Positions 22,001 to 32,700 of a stretch of 64,000 bases of DNA are shown in pieces (positions within the stretch are counted from its first letter, which is position 1; every line of letters begins with the position of its first letter). The notes below the pieces were generated by a model, which worked only from the letters and a program-made list of their open reading frames with translations, was not told the DNA's origin and ran no database searches. Location of the stretch: positions 496,001 to 560,000 of the forward strand of contig JACBKR010000781.1 of the NCBI GenBank assembly GCA_014218235.1. Direction: 5' to 3'. Made by a program: the position numbers and the translations under genes. The DNA is from Colocasia esculenta (lineage: Eukaryota > Streptophyta > Magnoliopsida > Alismatales > Araceae).

Positions 22001-25000
22001 AGCTTCATATGATAAAGAGAATAGTATTATAATCATTGTTGGATAACTACTAGTGATGAAGCTTAAATGAAATGTTGTGTGAATTTAGCTTTGTTTGGGC
22101 ATCTAGATTTTCCTTCTGAAAAGTTAATGCATGTAGTATCTACATGGACAGGATGGACAGTATTTGACTCAAGGAACAAGAGTACCTGCACAAATGACAC
22201 ATTTGAGTGATTTTGAGACAGCCACATCATGCTAGAAAAAGCTGCTGCTTTTATCATAAAAGGTTTCTTTGTTTTTGGATCTCAGAGTGCAACTCAGAGG
22301 GGCTGCAGTGAAGGTAATCCAACTAGATGTAGAATACCATTGGCAGAACCAAGTCCATAGAAACAGTTGTAAGATCCTAACTGGATGCAAAGTCTCCTAT
22401 CATCAGATTCATCACCCAGTGCCCACCATAGTTAAGGGCCTTAAGGCACCCCAAGGCATTCTTGGGTTCCTTTAGCACCTAAGCACTTAGACACCTAGGC
22501 ACCCAAGGTGGGTGCCCAATGTGGCATCTATATATATATAATTTTGAAAAGTGGATGGTACCACTGATGTATAAATAAAAAGAGGAGAGAATGTACAAAT
22601 GTAGGTTCTACAAAAGGCACAAAACACATCCCATCCCGCTTATATATATATAGTTATTTAATGAATCATTGATCATATAGTGCAGTAAAAATGTTAATTT
22701 GATATTATAATAAAAATAGAACACAATATTCACTAAAAATATTAAAAGCATAACAAATTAGATGGTTCTTCAATAATTAGGATTTTACATTTAATAACTG
22801 TGGACTCTTCAAAGTCATCACATAATATTGTGAACAGTATCAAAGTCATTACATTAGATGGTGAACATTGTCACAATCACATTCATTAGTCTGTGAACAA
22901 TCATAGTCAAATAACTGTGACACTGTTCACAGTCTAACGATTGTGAACATTGTTAGAATGTGGAGCTCGAACTCTCCAACGTGCGGGTTCGCATGTACAG
23001 ATCAACCCGTGCAGTCAAGAGAATGAGGGTGTCTTTCCTGACATTTTATTTCTAAGAAGGATGTTACTGTCTTTGGTGTAGGTGTATTCATTTTAAGGTA
23101 GCTAACGAGGGCCTCTTTCCTAACAAATAGTCTACAGCTGGATGGTCAAAAGAGAGAAGGGGAGGAGGGAGGTGGACCATGGGGGAATGCTGGGGAGGGT
23201 AAGTGGAGTGGGGGGGAGTGGGGGGGAGCGCAAGGCATCAGCCTGGGCCCTGGCCTGCCTAGGTGCCAACTTGGGGCACCTTTTGGGGCCCCAACAAGGC
23301 GGCCTTGCACCTTGGACATTGGGTGCCTAGGCAAGTGCCTTGATAACTATGTGCCCACCAAGAAATAGAAGCACAGAAATGGTAGCATAAGAGGGAGAGA
23401 TGGTAAGGTATTGAGGTAGATATGAAGGTGAGGATAAGATGTTCAATGTGTGTCCCTCTATGTGTGTCAATGTGTGAGAATGTGCAAACTTCCACATTGT
23501 TTTTGGATGGTTTCTTTAAAATTTGAACAATGGACTTTCTTTTCTTATCAGAGGAGGGGTGTCAATTGGTTGAAAACTATTTCGAGGGTTCCATTTTAGA
23601 CCAGTTGTCAGTTTTCCCATCTTACTGTCACAGTAGCATGGAACTACATGACACTTCTCTTACAGAAGCCTTTTTACTGCAAAGCTTATATTTTACACTC
23701 CACTTTGTAGATTGTCTTTTAATTTCAATCTCATTAACATTTGGACACATGACGCATCATTTTGAAATCTGTATCTGCCCTCATACATTAGGAATAATCT
23801 GCTAAGCATTAAATCACAAGGCAGCCTATCAGATGTGAAATTGAAAAGCTATTTGCAATGAAGACTCCCTGCTGGTTAACTATTATCCAGTCCCTAAGGC
23901 CACTAATGGAAACTCACCATAAATGACTAACTTTTTTGAAAAGTGAATAGTACCACGAGTATATTAATAAAAAAGAGAGAAAGGATGTAGAAGTATAGGC
24001 CAAAAGGAGAAACCCCCAAAAAGCAGCCCTGACCGCCTATACATCAGCAGCCACACCAAGACAGAGTGGTCAGAGTGGTAGACTATACGCCCCCAACAAA
24101 ACAAACAATGAAGAATTAGTTTGGTTCACATTACAAACAACTGATGCCCACTCCTAAACTTTACTACAAATCCCATGAAAAAGTTAAAAGCACCTCTTCA
24201 TCCCAAGCAACAGTCGAAAAGATCCAGTTGCTCCATAAATGACTAACTTATCCACTATCACACTGGTTTGTAGCCATTCTTCCTTTTCAATTTAAAATAT
24301 ACATGGTATCACCCACTTTCCAAATTAAGGATTTTTTTTTTTTTGAAAAGTGGATAGTACCCCAATTATATTGATGAAAACAGAGAAAGAATATACAAGT
24401 ATGGGCCAAAAAAAGCCCAAAAAACAGCATTGCCTGCCTATACAACACGAGACCACACCAAGATGGAGTGGCAGCCTCTAACCCCCCAACAAAGTAACAA
24501 ATTAAGGATGTCGAATAATTGAAGTAAGCTACCAAAACTTGCTAGAGGTAAAGCAGAACCAATTAATTCACAAAGTTCACATAATCAAGATAAGCAAAAA
24601 ACCCAATAATACTTCTTAAGCAACCTTCCAAAACCATCCTCCCACAAAAAACCAGAGACTTTCAAAGAAACATCAACTAAAAATAGTAGCAGACATCTTA
24701 CCTTTCCCTCCATCGAAGAAGAGCTTCCAAAAGCGGTACCGGTGTATGCCGCGCTACCATGGCTAGCGAATCTAATACTTGTTCATAGGCAGGATCAGAT
24801 GGTCGAAGGTATTGTCCATCCTGCTCATGAGTAATGGATAAGTAATAAAACTCACATCCAAAGATCTCATGTACCCACCTCAAAGGAAAGATGACCAAAA
24901 ACAGTTTACCATACATTGCTCCATATACATTCAAAGAGAAGGAGGATGGACAGACATTCTAATAGAGATAAAGAAATTTGCCTACGACAAGCAATAAACA

Positions 25001-25955
25001 TTTACACGACTACATAAGTTATATGCAATGGAACTGGAGTAAGTGATGTACTATAAGAAAAATGAAAAAACCAATCATCCTATATGGTTAAAGGGAAGCT
25101 ATATATGTATGGAACCAAAAGAGAGATATTATAAACTATTAGGAGGAGTGTCTGGAAAATGACCATGAGATAAACACCATTGGATGGCTTCTCTCAACTG
25201 GGAAACCAAAATGATTTCCTCTTTTTCTTTGTAAAGGAAAGAAGACAAAGGAGATTAAAAAACCTCCCTTCCCGAAGAGCATGACACAACACAAATGACA
25301 TGGAGCTAACATGCATTGTCGGTTTCGAAATGTTGACAACATCCAGAAGTTTCACAAATGTCCTGGATATTCTCCCATTCAAGAGCATGTTTCTAATCCA
25401 AAACAGTTCATACTGCCGTTGGAAGAAATTACAGTTTTCAGTTCACCAATGAGTCTAAAATTCTCACATAGTCTAAACCGGACTGTAAAAACTGCAAGTC
25501 AAAAATCAGTTGATAACACCAACAGTTTGCAACCTTGACCCATCGCTATGAATTATATTTGTATTTGAAGACTCGCGAGAATTCCGAGGGCAAAATATGA
25601 GTGAATCAACAAAGGAACACAAGGAAAAGACGATGCTAAAGCCACAGCAAAAAGACGGTCGACAGTGTCCGCAAACAAAGCCTGGACAAGCAGGCCGAAT
25701 CTTTTATCGGCCGTAAGGCAAACTCCAATTGCGACATCTTCGTCAGGAAAAGCTACTCAAAACCGATGATCCCCAATTCTCCTACAGAGGCTATGAACGG
25801 CAGTGCCAGAAAAAGGAACTGTAAGAATGAGAGAGTGCCGGCGCCCGTTATTCATTTACCTGGGCTTGGGCGGTCTCGATGCGGCGCCGCGCGAGCGGGA
25901 GGAAGCGCTGGAGCAGCGCTTCCACGATCAATTTGGCCGCGCTCCCGGCGTTCAT
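16016..25955 (-). CDS. Furry/Tao3-like cell morphogenesis protein, N-terminal exons 1-6
   Basis: Furry-family proteins are very large HEAT/ARM-type scaffolds that work with NDR/LATS kinases in polarised growth in yeast and animals; plant members are poorly characterised. CDS exons on the minus strand: 25860-25955, 24702-24820, 21566-21611, 20446-20518, 20270-20327 and 16016-16111. Together they give 488 bp, or 162 codons plus two bases. All borders are GT/AG and phases match across every junction. The start MNAGSAAKLIVEALLQRF and the blocks VLDSLAMVARHTPVPLLEAL, AVECIFCSACIRFVECCPQE and RVVSQVDYPSLVDLRGLLLD are as I recall them from the plant Furry N-terminus (for example Arabidopsis At5g15680). 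Family proteins exceed 2000 residues, so over 90 percent is missing. The next expected exon was not found between 16015 and 1. The introns (about 1.0, 3.1, 1.0, 0.1 and 4.2 kb) carry many repeats. Family assignment is firm; whether the gene is complete is unknown. Confidence 0.9.
16200..16280 (-). repeat. LINE 3'-end fragment in a Furry intron
   Basis: Oligo-T followed by AAAGTGG, TACCACATGTATATATT and ATGTACAAGTATAGG, the same consensus as the longer copies at 23933 and 24333. Read on the minus strand it is a LINE tail ending in poly(A). Confidence 0.6.
17091..17198. repeat. 54-bp tandem duplication in a Furry intron
   Basis: Two copies, 17091-17144 and 17145-17198, share GGCATCATATATTCCAGCTC and CACTGCAAGTC. 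No reading frame is conserved. Confidence 0.8.
17527..17900. mobile_element. hAT-like MITE with GGTTC-repeat ends and a tRNA-like core
   Basis: Element about 17535-17892. The left end has four GGTTC/GGTTT repeats and the right end the complementary CCGAA repeats, then GGTTCGG again; the outer ends are TTAGGGGTTTTCACGG and (reverse complement) TGGGTGTTCAAAAATC. The flanking octamers GGTCACAG and ACTCACAG match at six of eight positions, a plausible old 8-bp duplication. The middle holds a TATTA-rich run and a tRNA-like segment. Confidence 0.6.
17645..17713 (-). other. tRNA-like segment (tRNA-derived repeat, not a tRNA gene)
   Basis: Read on the minus strand: a D-arm-like GCGC...GCGC hairpin holding AGTGGTTGGA, then a T-arm-like GTGAG TTCGATG CTCAC with exact 5-7-5 geometry. 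The anticodon stem cannot be paired properly and no acceptor stem is present. It is best read as a SINE-like or captured tRNA fragment. Confidence 0.6.
18010..20000. other. Furry intron sequence, no gene recognised
   Basis: A purine-rich tract at 18835-18955 (GAAGAAG/GGAAGGGG runs) and a (GGT)n stretch near 18246-18261 are the only marked features. Open frames here are short and unrelated to known families. Confidence 0.5.
20995..21330. repeat. Pair of degenerate LTR-like direct repeats in a Furry intron
   Basis: Two copies about 230 bp apart (20998-21092 and 21229-21325) share TTGTGGATGGATT, CTTGGGTT, AAAATGG and GGATGCTCTAACAT. The first is followed by TGGCATGAGAGC, resembling a decayed tRNA-Met primer-binding site, so this may be the remnant of a very short LTR element. 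Confidence 0.45.
22419..23359. mobile_element. Mutator-like non-autonomous element with 9-bp target duplication
   Basis: Element 22428-23350 (923 bp), flanked by perfect GTGCCCACC duplications at 22419-22427 and 23351-23359. The ends are inverted repeats: left ATAGTTAAGGGCCTTAAGGC, right (reverse complement) ATAGTTATCAAGGCACTTGC, then GGCACCC-rich subterminal sequence on both sides. A 9-bp duplication points to the Mutator superfamily. It contains no transposase frame and hosts a LINE tail (about 22533-22630) and GTGAACA-rich repeats (22810-22950). Confidence 0.82.
22533..22632 (-). repeat. LINE 3'-end fragment nested in the Mutator-like element
   Basis: TTTTGAAAAGTGGATGGTAC, then AAAGAGGAGAGAATGTACAA, matches the copies at 23933 and 24333. 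Confidence 0.65.
23933..24112 (-). mobile_element. 5'-truncated LINE (3' end) in a Furry intron
   Basis: On the minus strand it ends GGTACTATTCACTTTTCAAAAAAG. Inner sequence ACACCAAGACAGAGTGG and CCCCCAACAAA is shared with 24333-24500. This is a typical plant LINE 3' end with short poly(A). Confidence 0.7.
24333..24505 (-). mobile_element. 5'-truncated LINE (3' end) in a Furry intron
   Basis: Minus-strand LINE tail with a 14-nt poly(A). GAAAAGTGGATAGTACC, ACAAGTATGGGCCAAAA and ACACCAAGATGGAGTGG match the neighbouring copy at 23933. Confidence 0.75.
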
Positions 25956-26230
25956 CGTTAACCTCCGCACTTCTCTCTCTCTCTCTCTCTCACCCGACCC
26001 GATCGAGAAACCCTAGTTTCCGCCGCCGCCGGTGTTTCGCCCTCCTCTCACCCTTTCCTGATGCCGCCGTCGCTGCGGCATGCTTCCGACGAGGTCGGAA
26101 GGAGAGGAGGAGGAAGGCGCGGAGATGGGTAGCAAGCCATGGTGATAGGGGAGATCGGGGAGAGGGAGCGTGTGTTGTGTTGTGCCCCCCCTGTAGAACT
26201 GTAACGGTAAGATTAGATTAGTGTGCATCA
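25956..26230 (-). promoter_or_regulatory. 5' leader and proximal promoter of the Furry-like gene
   Basis: GC-rich, with a (CT)n tract at 25971-25991 (GA repeat on the coding strand), typical of plant 5' leaders. No clear TATA box was found. An open frame on the opposite strand is an artefact of the composition. Confidence 0.5.
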
Positions 26231-27720
26231 CCGGGCACGGTCAGCATGCCCCTCCCCCTCCCATTTGACCGACTATGGACGGTTAGAACAAGTAGCAATG
26301 AGACCGTGAAATATTTTTTCCCTCAAACAAGCCAAGGATATTTTGACAATTTAGTATCGTTCAAGGTTTACTGTTTAAATGAATACTATTTTTTGCTCCC
26401 TATGATTTGGCACATTTACGCGATCTTGTGTAATTTCTCCGCAAACTGACAAATCTTGAAAACTAAAACGTACTATGTTTTAAAAAAATATGCGACTCAC
26501 ATCAGCTTAGTACAGAATCTGTTCCTAAATCTTATTATTCTATGTGAACAGTATAAAGTGACTATATACTTGTTAAATGTAAGACTTTTCGTGTCGGACG
26601 ACTCAGTCATGTTAAATTTATTTTGATACAATACGAATTGAATTGTGCTACATTGACATAATTCGATCAATTAAATCGTATCGACTGTGTTAAGGACTCG
26701 TCAAATCTCTAGTATAGTACGGTACAATCATGTCACTGCATATCTAGTAAAAGTTCGACAAAATTTGTTCCTTATGACATTAGTTTAAAAAATACGAATA
26801 ACATCTTTTTATCCCATACTATCCGCATGAGACATAATTATGAGTTAAGAGATAAGTTTGAGATATTCAAATAAGCACGGAGTCACAAAAGGATATACAT
26901 ATCTCTTCTATTTACAAGTATAAAAAGACCATTCAACGGCATCATACATGGTTCATTTTGTTACTTATAAGTTTGAAGTGGGTAAGTTTTCCAAAAGTTC
27001 ACTAACTTCTTTTATTTATGGGTTTTTTGCATATAGATCATAGTTAGAATTGAATTTATAAAAAACCATTCTTAGAAATGTATCACTAGGTATATCATTG
27101 TCTAAGATCTAATAGTATAAATCCACCATTACAATGGCCAAACAATGACATATTTGCAAATTATTTTAGTGCAAATATATCATCGTGGTGGCAAATTTTA
27201 AAGTTTTACACGCATTAGGAATATATATGACAATGAAAAATTAGGTATAATTTTTTTATAAATTTGATTTTAACAATGATCTGTATGCAAAAAGCTCTTC
27301 TTGTTGTCAGAATCTAATTTTATTGACAAATCCAAGGTGATGTAGATAGAGGATCTTTGACCCACTGTGGCCATACATGAAAAATCGTGATTCTTTTAGC
27401 TAGTTCCACAATCGTGATTCTCTCACCTTCCTCATTAGCCACCACTTCCCTGATTCATCTAATATTATTGCATTACTTGATATGATGGAGACCCCAGAAT
27501 GGACTCTAGTTGCTGGTTCTTTTGTCGATAAAAAGGTAACACCGTACGTTATACTCCTCTGTCCAGCATATCTTTACATGTGTGTTGAACTTAGCCATCG
27601 TGAAGGTTGGCAAAAGTTTCTATCTTGCCATGCCATCACCAAAGCGGGACTTGTCATCTGAACCAGAGGGCCAGGACAGGGGCATTTCAATCCCATGAAC
27701 GTGGACTCTGTTTGGGATGG
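26231..27720. other. Intergenic AT-rich stretch, nothing recognised
   Basis: No credible open frame, RNA gene or repeat boundary was seen. Short direct repeats and A/T runs only. Confidence 0.5.
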
Positions 27721-27722
27721 CT

Positions 27723-27780
27723 GCAATTGTATTCAAGTTTCCTGTTCCAAAAAAAAAAAAAAAAGCAATTGTATTCAAGT
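27723..27780 (+). mobile_element. Tiny retrotransposition footprint with a 16-bp target duplication
   Basis: GCAATTGTATTCAAGT occurs at 27723-27738 and again at 27765-27780. Between them are only ten bases (TTCCTGTTCC) and 16 A residues. A perfect long duplication plus a poly(A) tail is the mark of target-primed reverse transcription, so this is an almost completely 5'-truncated LINE, SINE or retrocopy. Confidence 0.85.
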
Positions 27781-29791
27781 CAACTTGAGACCAAGTTGAA
27801 GCGATCTTTTGGACCCAGACTTGGCCCAGGTTGACCACTGGCATGTAACATATCAGATATCAGATTATATCAGAAACTATGTGTGTTGATGATGCAACTG
27901 TTCTGTGATTTTAGCTTGGCCCAAAGGCGTAGTATCCGCTGCCACAGAAGATGTCATTTCCACGAGGTGGTGGATAGGCCAGAGGGTTATGACGATGGAA
28001 TTTAAGAATGGAGTCCAAGCATGCTTTCTGGGCGTCATATCACGATTGTAGTAAATTTCTTTTAGTTGTGTTCTTTCTTTCCTGCACCAAGGTAGGCTCT
28101 TTGCTGCTCTGCTTCTGAAAGGAGACTGCAGAGGAAGGCCCATCCGTGCTATTCTAAGAAATATGTAGCAGAAATCTCCTGCATCCCAAAGTTTTCGCAT
28201 CTCAAAGTTAATGCGGATTTATGGATTTGATAGCATTGCCAAGTCTCCTTTTACCCATCTTTTGATGACGAGAGTAGACGAAGCCAGTCATAATTCAGAA
28301 GTGGTTCAGATTTCTTGCTGAAAGGGGAGAAGATAGGAGATCAACTGATGCTGTTTCATATCTGAATACCCAGTGGTTTGCTGTGCGAAGACGCAAGCAA
28401 TGCCGCTACGTTTGTTCAGTTCGTAGATTATTGTTATACAAAATCTTGCAGAAAACGTGCAAATGCTTAAAGACCATCCATTGTTCTCAATCCAACCAAG
28501 CTCACTCCACTTCTTTGATTTGGGTCGTGTGTTTCTTGATGGACTGAAAACATCAATACATAATCGCGGGAATGGCATAACCACAGTTGCTACTGCGAGA
28601 CAGGTGTGTCGTCGCTTCAACTTATTGCAGAAGGCATTCATCATCCAGTAGAGTGCAAATTTTTGGAGTTTCAATCCCCACGTCGATAGAACAAGAAGCA
28701 CAAGTACTGGTCTTTGACATAAAAAGCAAAATCACAGTATGAAATCCTCAATTTGATCTATTCTAAACTTGCATTGGGAGGTCTGGAAAGTAAAGGAAAG
28801 ATGTAAAGCATAGAACAGAAGAACAGCCAAACGTTTGTGAAACTCACAGACGTCTCCATGTTGATAGTGACACTATCTCTGCTCTGGTGAGAGGGAAACC
28901 AGTGACCAAAGTTCTGGTCAATGGCGGCCATAACTATTACGGTCTTAAGGGAGTTACTGATCTCAGGCTTTCCGGGAAAAATTATACAATCAGCCCCACC
29001 CCCTTATTAAGAGGCCTAACAAGTCTTTATGTGGATGTGCTACAGAGATTGACATGCAAGAATGGGCGATCAGTTTTACATATAACAAGGCCTAGGAAAT
29101 GCTATGGTGCAACACCTTCTACATCCCATTTAACATTCCCTTTACCTAATGTCTGATTTCCAGACCAGACAGCAAAACATGAACTTAATTTCAGCATTCT
29201 TAGGCTTAGGAGCACTGAACTTTAAGTTTAGGACCCACCTAACCAAGGTAACAAATGGAGGCATAAAAAAGTATGACACCAACATTTCTCAAGTAGGGAC
29301 TCTACAGTGCCATACATTTTGGCCACCAAATTTGCCACCCCATTTCCTGCCCCTGAGAGTAACATAGAGCCCAGACAATCCAAAAGCCGTGCAAGGGGAT
29401 GGAACTTTGGAGATTGTCAATAACTCTGTCTGCGATTCAAGTGAGAGAGTGCTTCAGATTTGTATTTATCACCAGCAAAGAACCGTAAAGCTATGCTTTG
29501 ACAAAAGGATTTTACAATGGAAGAAAGGTACCCTTTCTCCAAAATAAGTAAGATTAATTCATAACATGGGATAAATCTTAAACATGGGAGTAACTTACAG
29601 CCTTTTGGATGTGAGTACTGTTGTCTACAAGTATGACACTCATATCTTTGCATAGACCAGGTAATCTCAAGACAAAACTTATAAAGTTATTTACAGCTGT
29701 CATTGCCCAGGTTCATCCAACCCTCAACTTCTTCTTAAAGACACCAATCGCAGCAACACATTTGCCACCATGGTGAAAGTTTTTCCTTACC
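27781..29791. other. Intergenic region 3' of the PSKR gene, no gene recognised
   Basis: The longest frames (28306-28701 and 27877-28200, minus strand) have no recognisable domain. The part nearest 29791 is likely 3' UTR of the receptor kinase. Confidence 0.4.
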
Positions 29792-32700
29792 TTACATATT
29801 AATTTGGTCCTTGACTTGGTCATCCAGCCCGATGCTGTCAAGCCATGAAACAACCTGGGGGGTGTAAGGCCTCAGTTTAGGTGACTCACTCAAGCAAAGA
29901 CAGGCAATTTCGAGCACCCGCATAAGCTGTTTGTCATGCTTCTTGTTGTAAATGAACGAATCAAATATCTCACTTTCTCTTTTCTCCTTCTTCATCTGAA
30001 ACACCCACGACACCAAATCCCTGCAGCCTTTAGGTTTGCACATGTCCACAGGCCTCTTGCCCGTGAGAAGCTCCAAAAGAACCACTCCGAAGCTGTACAC
30101 ATCACCCTTAAAAGTAGCCACTGAAGATTGGCCATACTCAGGTGGGATGTATCCCAGTGTTCCAACTAAATCTGTTGTGACATGTGTATCATAGGGTAGC
30201 ATGAGCCTTGCCAGCCCAAAGTCTGCTAAATGTGCTTCAAAGTTCACATCCAGTAGGATATTGCTTGATTTTATATCACGGTGAAGGATATGTGGCTGAC
30301 AAGACTGGTGCAGATATGCCAACCCCTTTGCTGAACCTTGAGCTATCTGAAGCCTTGTCTCCCAGTCCAGTGAAGAGCCCCCATCAAGTTTCTCATGGAG
30401 CCAATAATCCAAGCTTCCATTTTCCATGTAGGAATATATGAGGAGCCTGTCACTCCCTATCCTGCAATAACCTTGAAGAAGAACAAGGTTTCTATGTTGA
30501 GCCCTCGATAGTGCTTGAACCTCAGCTTGGAATTCTCTGTCCATCTGTCCATAGTCACCGGAAAGCCGTTTGATTGCCACCTTTGTGCCATCTGGCAGAG
30601 TTGCCTTGTATACCAGGCCAAATCCTCCACAACCAATTATATTAGCTTGGTCAAAGTTGTTAGTAGACTTCAGTATATCATCAATTGTAAGCTCCTTGTT
30701 TTCCTTGTTTTGAAACAGAAGCACAAGTCTAGACCCACCTCCACCACTGTGCTCTTCAGGATCAGTCACCTCCTTCTCAGTATCATCAACTCTTCTTGAA
30801 TGAGTTCTTGTAGCAACCAGGTACAATAAAGCAAGGAAGAAAACTGTCCCGAGAGAGATCCCAATTGCCATAGCCACAATGATGCCTTTGTTCCTCCGCT
30901 GCCTGTTTCTCACCTGGTGAGGAGTGTCAGATGCGCAAGGGGAGAAGTGGATGCCACAAAGATCACTGTTGCCCTCGAAACTAGAATTTGGGAAGGTAGA
31001 AAACTGCCCTCCAACAGGGATCTCACCAACTATATCGTTGAAGGCCACACTGAACCTGGAGAGAAAACTTAATCTTGCCAGTGAAGGAGGAATGATCCCC
31101 ACAAGATTGTTGTGGGACAAGTCCAAGGCCTCCAAGCTTTCCATGGCTGAAAGCTCATCAGGAATAGATCCAGACAGGTTGTTCTGGCTTAGATCCAGCA
31201 CATGGAGCTTCTTAAGGTTACCAAACAATGAGGGAATAGACCCAACAAGTTTATTGGTGTTGAGAAGCAAAGATGGCTTGAATCTGTTAACCTGATTGTA
31301 CTGGAGTCCCGCTGCACTCTGGTTTGTCTTGCTGAAGAACGGAAAATATGCAGAATAAGACTCGGGCTGTGGAGAATTGCCGGAAATAAGGCTCTTCATC
31401 TTTGTCAAGCTCACGGGGATTTCGCCCGACAGTGAATTGTTGGACAAATCCAAATAAAAAAGAGAGTCCAGGTTCCCAAACCATAAAGGGATAGTCCCCT
31501 CCAACTTGTTCCATGATAAATCCAGAAGCTGCAGCTTGGTGCACTGTTGCAACCATGGGGGTATTGAACCCCATAGGCCACAGTTTGGGATTATAAGTAG
31601 CTGTAGACTTTGAAAACCTTGAATTCCATCTGATGGCATCCTCTCACCATGGAAGTTCATAGTGAGAGCCAGATTTGTAAGGTTGGGACATTGCTGCACG
31701 ATGCTCAACGCGGAGGCAATATTGGTCAGGGAATTATTGGAAAGTGACAGGAAAGAGAGTGAGCTGAGATTCTTGAAGCTCTCAGGCACCTCTCCAGTCA
31801 GCTTATTCCTAGCAAGATTCAAGGTCTTCAATTCCCTGCAGGTTGCTATGTTCTGAGGAATACCACCAGAAAACCGATTTGAAGCAAGATCAAGGAAGCT
31901 CAACCGACGCATGTTCTCGAATTGGAGATTAATCTCACCCTTAAGGGAATTGTTCCTCAAGTTGAGAAATTGAATTGTTGACAAAGTGGACAAGGAAGGT
32001 GGCAAGCTGTCGGCAAATCTATTTGACGCAGCAGCGAAATATTGCAGGTTCTGGAGTGACCTAAACATGTCGGGGATCCTCCCGGAGAAGCCATTGAGAG
32101 AGATATCCAGCTCTTCAAGCTTAGAGAGTTTACCAATTCTGGCGTTCAGTTCGCCGGAGAGGCGGTTCTCCTGAAGGTACAGACGCTTCAGTGAAGAAAC
32201 TAGGAACAGATCATCCGGCAGCGCCCCCGCGAAGTTGTTCGAATCCAGGTACAGCTCAATTAAGGAACTGCAGTTGCTGAAGCCCGCCGGCAAGGCACCG
32301 GAGAACTGATTATAAGAGAAGCGGACGGCCTGAATCCCGGCGGAGGCGAGGCAGATGCTGGTGTTGATGGAGCCGGAGAACTTGTTGAACCCAACATCGA
32401 ACAGCACCAGGTTGGGCGACCCCGCGAGCACAGGATGGCTGCCGTTTAAGTTGTTGAAAGAAACGTTGAAGACCCGGATGGACGGCAGGTCGGCGTCCGC
32501 GGGTATGGTGCCGGAGAAGTCGTTGTCGCTCAGATCAAGGACCTCCAATTGCGGCAACCGGAAGAGCTCACGGGGGAGGACCCCCCCGAAGGAGTTGTTG
32601 GAGAGGTTGAGAGATCTCAGATGATCCAGTCCGCCCATGGAAGCGGAGAGGTTCCCGGTGATCCTCCTGGTGCTGAGATCCAACCCGACCACTCTTCTGC

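Noticed and set aside
25766..26221. 151-codon plus-strand frame at the Furry promoter
   Set aside because: Antisense to exon 1, whose splice phase and N-terminal sequence fit the Furry family.
28306..28701. 131-codon minus frame between the two host genes
   Set aside because: No recognisable domain, no supporting splice or promoter context; likely 3' flank of the kinase gene.
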